Part shown: positions 33,665-40,838 of the stretch, piece by piece
Layout: each line of letters begins with the position of its first letter
Numbering within the stretch: position 1 is the stretch's first letter
Origin: Paraflavitalea devenefica
Lineage (GTDB): Bacteria; Bacteroidota; Bacteroidia; Chitinophagales; Chitinophagaceae
Length of the DNA: 64,000 nt
Direction: 5' to 3'
NCBI RefSeq assembly: GCF_011759375.1
Contig: NZ_JAARML010000006.1
Span: 124,001-188,000 of the forward strand
Position numbers and translations under genes: made by a program
The notes under the pieces: model-generated
What the model saw: only the letters and a program-made list of their open reading frames with translations
What the model was told of the DNA's origin: nothing
Databases searched by the model: none

Positions 33665-34925
33665 TCTTCTTCAACAGCGCATTTCCCACCGCACAGTCCA
33701 GGCAGCGCTTATGGTCGCAATACATATTTTTTAATTCAATGAGTGCCTGCGATTCGAAAGCATTCTGATTGGTAATACCCCACTGCTGAAATCCGCGTGT
33801 AATGGTGTTTTCTTCGGCCTCCAGTTCCTGCAGCCATTGCAATGCCCGGTCCTTATATTCCTGCTCCTGACGCTGATGGCCATAGGCAAATAGCAGGGGA
33901 ATAATCGTATTGATGAGCAGATTCCTGATCATACTGTCCCCTGTTCGCTTGGGCCTGGCCGGCGATACCTTATCGAAAGTATAATGGTGGTCCCAGTAAG
34001 CGCTGGCCTGTACATCCAGCAGCTTTTTAACATCTTTTACTGAAATGGTTTCCTTAATTTTTGAGAACAAATGACCTGAACTATGAACCAGCATCGCCAA
34101 CTGCGCCAGCCTGATAGTGGGAAAAGACGCCGGCCTCATGCGAAGGAAGAGAGCGGCTTCTGGTCGTTGGTGGAGCTTGTATGCTACCTGGTAGAACTGA
34201 TAAGTTTCTTTTAACCGCCGGGCATAATAATCTTCATAATCCTTTTGCAGCAAACCCGCCTGCCCCATCAGCATAGCTTCCAATTGTACCAGTTGGTTCC
34301 TGTGCTTGCCCAGTACAGAGAGGGAGATGCTCCGGGCCATGGCTTCAAAGACTTCCGCATTCACCTTCATACCAAAGTTCCTGGCCAGCAGCCACCAGCA
34401 GGTTTCGTCCCAGTGCTGGTTATTTTCGGCCAGGCATTCAAATACCACTTTCGATTTACGTTGTAACCGTTCTACCAGCAGGCGTTCATTCCAGGATACC
34501 CAGGTAATGGCGGCCGTTTGCGTGATCTGTTGCTCACAGGGAATGAACATGCGGCTGTTCATCCAGTCTTCGTATTGCTGTAACAGTAACTTAGGCACCC
34601 TTTCCTTTAAAGTAAGCACAGGGATCGTATTATTGTTGGAACTATCCAGGTCATCTTCCCACACTACATGTAAGATCACCGGATTATACCGGGGATCCAG
34701 TTGATGGGCGTGTTTATACCATTCAGAAGTTTTGACGTGCAGCTCTACCGGGCCTACCAGTACAGCATGGCCTATTCTTATTTTGGCGGCTAAAAAGTCG
34801 GGGCCCTGGTTGGTATTTAAAGTGCCTGGATGAACGATTTCAAAGTCCTCCCCTGTAGTAAACTGTAAGTGCTGGCGATTAAAATACTGGAATTGCCAGA
34901 TAAACTGGAGCAGGCGTTCGGTCAT
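33651..34925 (-). CDS. DUF2851 family protein
   Basis: 424 residues. The whole length matches DUF2851, a family of unknown function mostly in Bacteroidota: EDFEIVHPGTLNTNQGPDFL near the N-terminus, GPVELHVKTSEWYKHAHQLD, then NPVILHVVWEDD and a helical C-terminal half with a cysteine cluster (CDHKRCLDC). The early HxK and HxxW patterns resemble nuclease-like folds, but no catalytic role is proven. The stop codon and last three codons lie in the octamer array. Unlinked to its neighbours. Confidence 0.85.
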   Translation of the reverse strand: MTERLLQFIWQFQYFNRQHLQFTTGEDFEIVHPGTLNTNQGPDFLAAKIRIGHAVLVGPVELHVKTSEWYKHAHQLDPRYNPVILHVVWEDDLDSSNNNTIPVLTLKERVPKLLLQQYEDWMNSRMFIPCEQQITQTAAITWVSWNERLLVERLQRKSKVVFECLAENNQHWDETCWWLLARNFGMKVNAEVFEAMARSISLSVLGKHRNQLVQLEAMLMGQAGLLQKDYEDYYARRLKETYQFYQVAYKLHQRPEAALFLRMRPASFPTIRLAQLAMLVHSSGHLFSKIKETISVKDVKKLLDVQASAYWDHHYTFDKVSPARPKRTGDSMIRNLLINTIIPLLFAYGHQRQEQEYKDRALQWLQELEAEENTITRGFQQWGITNQNAFESQALIELKNMYCDHKRCLDCAVGNALLKKNMVI

Positions 34926-35003
34926 AGCGATATTGCATTTGAAAGTATATACGAAACTTTCAAACCATCGTATTGCGCGATATGATTTTAATTAATAGAT
35001 GTA

Positions 35004-35588
35004 TTAGCCCAATGCCTGCAGGTACTGCACTACCCTGCTCACGGGCAGTCCCATGACATTATAGAAGTCGCCATTAATACGTTTAATGCCCGTTACGCCT
35101 ATCCACTCCTGAATGGCGTAGGCGCCTGCTTTGTCGAAGGGTTGGTATTTATCTACGTAAAAAGCAATTTCAGCGGTGGTAATGGGATGAAACCATACTT
35201 CTGTCGTATCGGAAAAAGCAATTTCCTCGCCCGCATGCAAGATCACCACGCCGGTAATAACAAGGTGTTTTCTATCCGATAGCATGCTCAGGATGTCAAT
35301 GGCATCTTCCCGGTCTTTCGGCTTGCCGAGAATCACATCCTCCAGCACCACCACGGTATCTGCGGCTACGATAGTGGTACCGGCATTGTAACGTTTGTAC
35401 TCCTCACAGTCCTGGACAGCCAATGCCTTCTGGCGGGCGATATGTACCGGTATAAGCGGGGTAGCAAGTCCCGGCGGATAACTTTCATCAGTAGAACGTA
35501 CAATAATATCAAATGGAACTTCGGCCCATTCCAGCAATTGCTTGCGCCGTGGCGATTGAGAGGCCAATACTACCCGTTGAACAGCCAT
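35004..35588 (-). CDS. Maf family nucleoside triphosphate pyrophosphatase
   Basis: 194 residues, the standard Maf size. It hydrolyses non-canonical or damaged nucleoside triphosphates to monophosphates. Signatures: VLASQSPRRKQLLEWA, VDxxxxP-like PxxLATPLIPVH, ADTVVVLEDVILGKPKD, AGAYAIQEWIG and INGDFYNVMGLPV. The start ATG shares its first base with the last base of the upstream UbiA gene stop (TAATG), so translation is coupled. Same transcription unit as the UbiA gene. Confidence 0.93.
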   Translation of the reverse strand: MAVQRVVLASQSPRRKQLLEWAEVPFDIIVRSTDESYPPGLATPLIPVHIARQKALAVQDCEEYKRYNAGTTIVAADTVVVLEDVILGKPKDREDAIDILSMLSDRKHLVITGVVILHAGEEIAFSDTTEVWFHPITTAEIAFYVDKYQPFDKAGAYAIQEWIGVTGIKRINGDFYNVMGLPVSRVVQYLQALG

Positions 35589-36535
35589 TATCGAAAATAG
35601 ATTTTAAAGAAGATCATTGACAGGATACCGGTGAGCATCACAAACTTTACCCAGTTGCTCAGCCGGTGAAAATCGGCGCTGGCATAAGCCGTATACAGTC
35701 TGCTCAGGATATACAGCAGGGGAACAATGATCAGCATAACACAATACAGGGCCGACCACCACCATTCGAACGTCAGCACATACGCTTGTACGATCATAAG
35801 GGCGGCTATCAGTACGATGAGCCAGGTGCCAATGAATACCTTCGATACATTGACGCCCCAGGCGATGGGCATGGTACGGCAACCATATTTCTCATCGCCG
35901 GCCATATCTTCAATATCCTTGATCACTTCCCGGATCAGGGAAATAATAAAAGCAAAACCGGCATACAGGAAAGTGACCCGCATGATCTTGGAAGCCTCTA
36001 CCACCCCGTACAGTCCGGGTGTTTTAATGATCCTGTAATGGACCATAAACCCCACCACCATCACCGTCCAGGCCGTCAGCAGGGATATAACAATATTACC
36101 GCTCAGCAGCTTCCGCTTAAAAGTAGTAGAGTAGAGCCACAGGGCAATCACACAACCTACATTGGCAGGCGCCAGCCACCACACCCGCGCTTTCCAGGCT
36201 ACATAGGTGCTGATGAGGATACCGATGGCCGATAGTACCCAATGCCATACAATAGCCCAGCGCCGCTTGATGATCTTTTCCACCACCAGCCGGCCGGGTT
36301 TATTCACCTGGTCTATATTGAGGTCAAAATAATCGTTGATAATATAACCGCCTGCAGCGATCAATACAGAAGCAATGACCAACAGCACAAACAGGTGCAC
36401 CGGGATCGCTAAAGGCATATTGGCCTGCTGAAATACGGGGATGATCACGCAATACAGGAACAACAACTGGGTGAATGCAATAAACACCAGGTTCAACGTT
36501 CTTACCAGCCGTAAAAATGCTACCAGTAGTTTCAT
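35588..36535 (-). CDS. UbiA-family prenyltransferase (geranylgeranylglycerol-phosphate type)
   Basis: 315 residues from ATG at 36535. An integral membrane enzyme with 8-9 helices. The two Asp-rich motifs that bind the prenyl diphosphate and magnesium are present as NDYFDLNIDQVNKPGR and DIEDMAGDEKYGC. It transfers a prenyl group to an acceptor; homologues in Bacteroidota are named geranylgeranylglycerol-phosphate geranylgeranyltransferase by similarity to archaeal lipid enzymes, but the real acceptor is unproven. The maf stop/start overlap shows they are co-translated. The 33 codons before this start are not family-like and lie in a repeat region. Confidence 0.85.
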   Translation of the reverse strand: MKLLVAFLRLVRTLNLVFIAFTQLLFLYCVIIPVFQQANMPLAIPVHLFVLLVIASVLIAAGGYIINDYFDLNIDQVNKPGRLVVEKIIKRRWAIVWHWVLSAIGILISTYVAWKARVWWLAPANVGCVIALWLYSTTFKRKLLSGNIVISLLTAWTVMVVGFMVHYRIIKTPGLYGVVEASKIMRVTFLYAGFAFIISLIREVIKDIEDMAGDEKYGCRTMPIAWGVNVSKVFIGTWLIVLIAALMIVQAYVLTFEWWWSALYCVMLIIVPLLYILSRLYTAYASADFHRLSNWVKFVMLTGILSMIFFKIYFR

Positions 36536-36567
36536 GAATGCGCTAAGATAATCACAGAATTCTGAAT

Positions 36568-36707
36568 GTTTCGGGTTTTGAGTTCCGTGTTTCGGGTTCT
36601 TTGTCAGTAACGTGTAAATTAAATTTAATACAGCCAGTGGGGCCGGTTTTAATCGGCCGGCATAAATCGCGGCAGCAACCCGAAACTCCAAACGCGAAAT
36701 TATAAAC
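36568..36707. repeat. Paired inverted heptamer arrays
   Basis: Five 7-base units, all starting GTT (for example GTTTCGG, GTTCCGT), run at 36568-36602. Five inverted units at 36673-36707 (GTTTATA, GTTTGGA and GTTTCGG read on the minus strand) face them across 70 bases. The right array begins within the last codons of the KdsC-like gene. The GTTTGGA-GTTTCGG-GTT block of the minus array also occurs at 61008-61024. Confidence 0.8.
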
Positions 36708-37218
36708 TCGCAGTATTCGTGTGCAAATCCCAGTGATCATTCAATTTGAGTACTTTCTCGATAACATCCCGCACACAGCCCATGCCACCCGGCGCCCCGG
36801 AAATATAATGCGCCAGTTCCCTGATTTCCATGGCTGCATCGGCCGGGGCGCAGGCCATGCCTACCGTTTGCATCACTTCATAATCCGGAATATCATCCCC
36901 CATCATCAACACTTCCCCTTTTTGTAACTGGTGCTGCTGCATGTAGTGCTGCAGGTGGGCCTTTTTGTCCTTTACCCCCATAAATATATCCTGGATGCCC
37001 AGCTTTTGCAGGCGCTGTACGGCCGGATCACTCACACTGCCGGAGATCACTGCCACCCGGTACCCTTTCTTAATAGCCAGTTGCAGGGCAAATCCATCCT
37101 TGATGTTCATACGCCGGTACTGGCCGCTATCCAATACATATACCGTACCATCGGTTAGTACGCCATCCATATCAAATACAAACGTTGTGATCTGCTTAAA
37201 CTGGTCTAGAATACTCAT
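36700..37218 (-). CDS. KdsC-like HAD phosphatase
   Basis: 172 residues from ATG at 37218; TTG six bases earlier is possible. Class C0 HAD hydrolase: FDMDGVLTDGTVYV with the nucleophile and acid/base aspartates, VISGSVSDPAVQRLQKLG, KDKKAHLQ, and GDDIPDYEVMQTVGM with the metal-binding aspartates, then YISGAPGGMGCVRDVIEKVL. This matches 3-deoxy-D-manno-octulosonate 8-phosphate phosphatase and related sugar phosphatases. Other kds genes are not nearby, so another phosphosugar could be the substrate. It is upstream of the UbiA and maf genes on the same strand, after the protease gene terminator. Confidence 0.88.
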   Translation of the reverse strand: MSILDQFKQITTFVFDMDGVLTDGTVYVLDSGQYRRMNIKDGFALQLAIKKGYRVAVISGSVSDPAVQRLQKLGIQDIFMGVKDKKAHLQHYMQQHQLQKGEVLMMGDDIPDYEVMQTVGMACAPADAAMEIRELAHYISGAPGGMGCVRDVIEKVLKLNDHWDLHTNTASL

Positions 37219-37260
37219 GGGCAATGGGTAGTAATGAGCAACAAAAATAGGGAATACATA

Positions 37261-37298
37261 AAAAAAGAACGCTGAATGATATACACCATTCAGCGTTC
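37261..37298 (-). terminator. Terminator after the tail-specific protease
   Basis: GAACGCTGAATG (37267-37278) pairs with its complement (37287-37298) around eight bases. A run of T follows on the minus strand (37261-37266). It is 19 bases after the protease stop codon. Confidence 0.85.
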
Positions 37299-37316
37299 AC
37301 CATATATAAACAGCTT

Positions 37317-39500
37317 TTAATTCTTCCGGCTGTTATTATTATTGTTATATACCAGGTTCTTCTGCACGATCATATCATTCACCACATTCACAGCCTCACC
37401 AAGATAAATATCATTGCCACGGAGTGATTTGATCCATTGCTTAAAGCGTTCCAGCTTGCCGGCATCATATTCAAACTTCTTCAGGTCTTCGGCCATCGCT
37501 TCCACATCCAGCTCTTTCGCCGATTTGCTGAGCGAATCTATCTGCCTGGCCACGGCTTTCATCTGCTTTTGCTCTTCCTGGTACTTCTTCAGGTTCAGTT
37601 GCGCCACCTTATCATTTTGTTTGGCCAGCCATTCAGCATTGAACTTGATCTTTGTAAAGGCATCGCTGGTTTTCAGGCGGTCATCGCTCGCTTTCTTGAT
37701 GGGCGCCAGGTCAAGGCCATATTTCCAGCGGCTGTAATCGGCCTTTTGTATCTCATCCCAGGGCAATGCATCGGGATTGTCCTTTTCGCGCAGCTTGGAA
37801 TACTCTGCCAGGTCGGGCAGGGCAATATCGGAGCTTACGCCGCGCAGTTGGGTAGAGCCGCCATTGATGCGGTAAAACTTCTGCAAAGTGAGCTTTACGG
37901 TACCCAGCTCACTGTTGGGATTGAGCATACCCAGGTTCTTATCCAGGCCAATATTGCGTTGTACAGTACCCTTACCATAGGTAGAGGTGCTGCCTATAAT
38001 GATACCCCGGTCATAATCCTGGATAGCAGCAGCAAATATTTCAGAAGCAGAGGCGCTGAACTCATTCACCATCACCGCCAGCGGTCCGTCGTACAATATG
38101 CTTTTATCGCGGTCGGGATAGATCTGGGGTTTGCCATCACGGTCTTTTACCTGTACAATCGGACCGCTTTCAATGAACAAACCTACCATTTGTACCACAT
38201 CGTACAGAGAACCGCCACCATTGTTGCGCAGGTCCATCACAATGCCATCTACTTTCTGTTCCTTGAGCTTGATGATCTCTTTACGTACATCTTCAGAACA
38301 ACGGGGACCTTTCGGATTGTCGAAATCGGCATAGAATTCCGGTAGGTAAATGAAGCCGATCTTACCACCGGTGGTATTTACAATAGCACTGCGGGCAAAA
38401 GTTTCATCCTGCACAATCTTGTCACGGATGAGGCTTATTACTTTAACGGAACCATCCGCTTTTTTCAGGGTAAGGCGTACCTCAGTACCTTGTTTACCAC
38501 GGATCACCTTTACGGCGTCTTCCACAAAGAAGCCACCCAGGTCTACCGGTTCGGCAACGCCCTGTCCCACCTTCAGGATCATATCCCCTACCGCCACTTC
38601 GCCCGATTTCCAGGCAGGACTGCCGGTAATGAGGGAGCCGATCTTAATACCACCTTCATCTTCCCGCAGGGAAGCGCCAATACCAAAAAAGCTGCCGCTC
38701 ATCTGCTCATCAAAATAACGCTTATCCACGGGCGGGAAGTAGGTCGTATGCGGGTCCATAGACTCCGTGATCGTCTTTACATATTCATTAAAACGGTCAT
38801 CATCATTGATCTTTACTTTCAGGCGCTCATAGATCCTGTCCATGATCTTCATCACCCGGTCGCGCGCTTCCTTTTCCAGTTCGGCATCGGTTTTCACCTT
38901 CACGCTGTCCTTTCCTTTATTGCGTTCGCGGGCATCCAGCAGATCAGCGTAACGGTCCAGCGTCAGGGATTTCAACCTTTTACGCCATACCTCCTTGCGT
39001 TCTGCTTCATTCTTCGGGAAATCAATTTCATCGGTATTGAAATTGGCTGTTTCTTCCTTGGTAAAGTCAAACGGCTTGCTCAGCACCTCTTTATAGATCT
39101 GCTCTGTTTCGAGGATACGCTTCTTCACGATCTCAGAAACCTCGGGCACAAATTGTACCGGCTCGCCCAGTAACTCATTGTCGATCTTTGTTTCGTATTT
39201 CTTTAACCGCTGCACGTCCGACTGCAGCAGGATATTCTTATTCTCATCCACATAACGGTTCACCAGGAACTTTTTGAACACTTCCCTGGAGAAATTATCG
39301 TCTATCTTTTTAGGGCTGTAGTGAATTTCCGACAGCATCTCCCCCACATTATGCAGGATCTTCTCATATTTTGTGGCGGGCGGCTTATCGCCCCCTCCTA
39401 ATCCAAGTGTACGGAAGGCAAGAAACAAACCGGCTCCCAGAATGATCAGCACAACAGGTAGATTCTTTCTTTTAACCATATATTGTAAGACTTTAGTCAT
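37317..39500 (-). CDS. Carboxy-terminal processing protease (S41, tail-specific protease)
   Basis: 727 residues from ATG at 39500; another ATG at 39479 keeps the membrane signal (VVLIILGAGLFLAFRTLGLG). A long N-terminal helical domain (about 60-250) is followed by a PDZ domain (about 270-360, MSGSFFGIGASL) and the S41 catalytic core: DLRNNGGGSLYD, VNEFSASASEIFAAAI with the nucleophile serine, and GSTSTYGKGTVQ with the general base lysine. Such periplasmic enzymes trim or degrade proteins by their C-termini, as Prc/Tsp does. A Lys-rich helical tail closes the protein. Confidence 0.92.
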   Translation of the reverse strand: MTKVLQYMVKRKNLPVVLIILGAGLFLAFRTLGLGGGDKPPATKYEKILHNVGEMLSEIHYSPKKIDDNFSREVFKKFLVNRYVDENKNILLQSDVQRLKKYETKIDNELLGEPVQFVPEVSEIVKKRILETEQIYKEVLSKPFDFTKEETANFNTDEIDFPKNEAERKEVWRKRLKSLTLDRYADLLDARERNKGKDSVKVKTDAELEKEARDRVMKIMDRIYERLKVKINDDDRFNEYVKTITESMDPHTTYFPPVDKRYFDEQMSGSFFGIGASLREDEGGIKIGSLITGSPAWKSGEVAVGDMILKVGQGVAEPVDLGGFFVEDAVKVIRGKQGTEVRLTLKKADGSVKVISLIRDKIVQDETFARSAIVNTTGGKIGFIYLPEFYADFDNPKGPRCSEDVRKEIIKLKEQKVDGIVMDLRNNGGGSLYDVVQMVGLFIESGPIVQVKDRDGKPQIYPDRDKSILYDGPLAVMVNEFSASASEIFAAAIQDYDRGIIIGSTSTYGKGTVQRNIGLDKNLGMLNPNSELGTVKLTLQKFYRINGGSTQLRGVSSDIALPDLAEYSKLREKDNPDALPWDEIQKADYSRWKYGLDLAPIKKASDDRLKTSDAFTKIKFNAEWLAKQNDKVAQLNLKKYQEEQKQMKAVARQIDSLSKSAKELDVEAMAEDLKKFEYDAGKLERFKQWIKSLRGNDIYLGEAVNVVNDMIVQKNLVYNNNNNSRKN

Positions 39501-39680
39501 TGCTTCCAAAAATAACGATAAATAAGATGGGTTGTTGCAGCGCAAAATGAATATTAACAATCGGTTTTGTCTAAAATTCCAGGAATCAGGAAGACCGGAA
39601 AAGAGCAAGGGATAAGCGGCTAACTGATGCTATCTGTGCGCATTAAATAGGGAACAGTGAAAAAATGTGAGAATGATTTT

Positions 39681-39711
39681 TTGACAGAAATCAGATTTAC
39701 TTTACTTTTGC
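39681..39711 (+). promoter_or_regulatory. Promoter of the tRNA-His gene
   Basis: TTTG (from 39681) and TACTTTTG (39704-39711) are separated by 19 bases, an almost ideal Bacteroidota -33/-7 promoter. It ends 12 bases before the mature tRNA 5' end. Confidence 0.8.
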
Positions 39712-39722
39712 ACTCCCAATAC

Positions 39723-39797
39723 GGTGGTTGTAGCTCAGTTGGTTAGAGCATCAGATTGTGGTTCTGAGGGTCGCCGGTTCGAACCCGGTCATCCACC
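39723..39797 (+). tRNA. tRNA-His (anticodon GTG)
   Basis: All four arms fold: the D stem GCTC/GAGC, the anticodon stem TCAGA/TCTGA with loop TTGTGGT and anticodon GTG (39758-39760), and the T arm with loop TTCGAAC. The extra 5' G (39723) pairs with discriminator C (39797), a histidine identity feature. A T-T mismatch at position 5 of the acceptor stem (39728 against 39792) is unusual. The CCA end is not encoded fully (CC then G). Confidence 0.93.
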
Positions 39798-39800
39798 CCG

Positions 39801-39837
39801 AAATGGCGTTCAAAATTCATTTTTGAGCGCCATTTTT
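39801..39837 (+). terminator. Terminator after tRNA-His
   Basis: Fifteen-base arms 39801-39815 and 39821-39835, with one G-T pair, end in a run of T. It starts three bases after the tRNA 3' end. Confidence 0.85.
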
Positions 39838-39958
39838 CTTTGGTGCCCGTCTGCAGTACCGTCTTACCATGCCTGCCCTGTTTTACCTGACAACCAGGTT
39901 ATTCCACCCTCCAAAAAATATTTTCAAAATCGTGAACAATTTACCAACCTCCTTTAAG

Positions 39959-40033
39959 CCATGTGTGAACCATGTGTCAAAGATGTGTGCGCCATTGGAG
40001 AACACCCCCATTTGACACATGGTTCACACATGG
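39959..40033. repeat. Perfect 23-bp inverted repeat with internal 11-base period
   Basis: Arms 39959-39981 and 40011-40033 are exact complements across 29 bases. Within each arm CCATGTGTGAA is followed by CCATGTGTCAA, so the arm is itself two 11-base units; a third degenerate unit extends into the spacer. It lies between tRNA-His and the DUF445 gene. Not a terminator (no T run) and no transposase nearby. Confidence 0.8.
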
Positions 40034-40153
40034 ATGAGGCCAGGATGACAGGAGGATGGGCAATGGAAGCGGGTTGAATCGCCACAGCCCGCAAAAATAG
40101 CCGTACCTTGCGCCCTCAATTTTTTCGTTTTTATTATCCTTCAATTGATTACA

Positions 40154-40720
40154 ATGAGTCCCTGGTGGCTAATGATCCCCATCTTATCTGCACTGACCGG
40201 CTGGCTGACCGTTCAGTTATCTGTCAAACTGTTCCTGACCCGCATTCTCCCCCGGAGACGCCGGCAATGGACGGAACAACTGGCTAAAAAGGTAAGTACC
40301 GAGCTGGTTTCCTTTGAAACCCTTGAACAAAAGATCACCAGCCCGGAAAGCATACAGAAACTGATGCCCCAGGTGGAAGGACATATTGATGATTTCCTGC
40401 GGACGGGCCTTCCCAAGGCCTTCCCCATCATCAGCACCTTCATTGGCGAGCGCACCATCAGCCAACTCAAGGAGATCTTTATGAAGGAATTGGAAACCAT
40501 CTTCCCCGTGGTAATGAAAAGCTATGTAAAAAACCTGCAGCAGGACCTCAACCTGGAGCAGATGGTGATAGACAAAGTGGAAGCCATTACCACAGAAAGA
40601 ATGCAAGCTACTGTTAATCAATCCATAGGCCCCGACCTGGACCGGGCAGCCCTGATAGCCGGCCTGTTTGGTCTCCTGGTGGGATTGATACAACTGGCCA
40701 TCGTATTGGCAACGACCTGA
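40154..40720 (+). CDS. DUF445 family membrane protein
   Basis: 188 residues from ATG at 40154; a TTG nine bases upstream is possible. It has an N-terminal helix (WWLMIPILSALTGWLTVQLSV) and a C-terminal hydrophobic hairpin (AALIAGLFGLLVGLIQLAIVL). Between lie amphipathic helices rich in Glu and Lys, including FIGERTISQLKEIFMKELE. This matches DUF445 (YheB/YtxB-like), a family of inner-membrane proteins whose role is not settled. No neighbour suggests a task; the TonB receptor 118 bases downstream is on the same strand. Confidence 0.75.
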   Translation: MSPWWLMIPILSALTGWLTVQLSVKLFLTRILPRRRRQWTEQLAKKVSTELVSFETLEQKITSPESIQKLMPQVEGHIDDFLRTGLPKAFPIISTFIGERTISQLKEIFMKELETIFPVVMKSYVKNLQQDLNLEQMVIDKVEAITTERMQATVNQSIGPDLDRAALIAGLFGLLVGLIQLAIVLATT

Positions 40721-40838
40721 TAAGTGGATGATTTCCACAAACCATCGTCATTTTTACCTTTCATCACAATGTCAGAACCCTGTCACAAGTTCTAGAGGAC
40801 TTTTGCGTCTAACCCTTGCAATAATAATTAACCGGTAT

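Noticed and set aside
36536..36691. Longer start for the UbiA enzyme
   Set aside because: These codons run through the heptamer repeat element and do not match the family.
39724..39957. Open frame covering the tRNA-His gene
   Set aside because: The bases fold as a complete tRNA with promoter and terminator; the frame has no other support.
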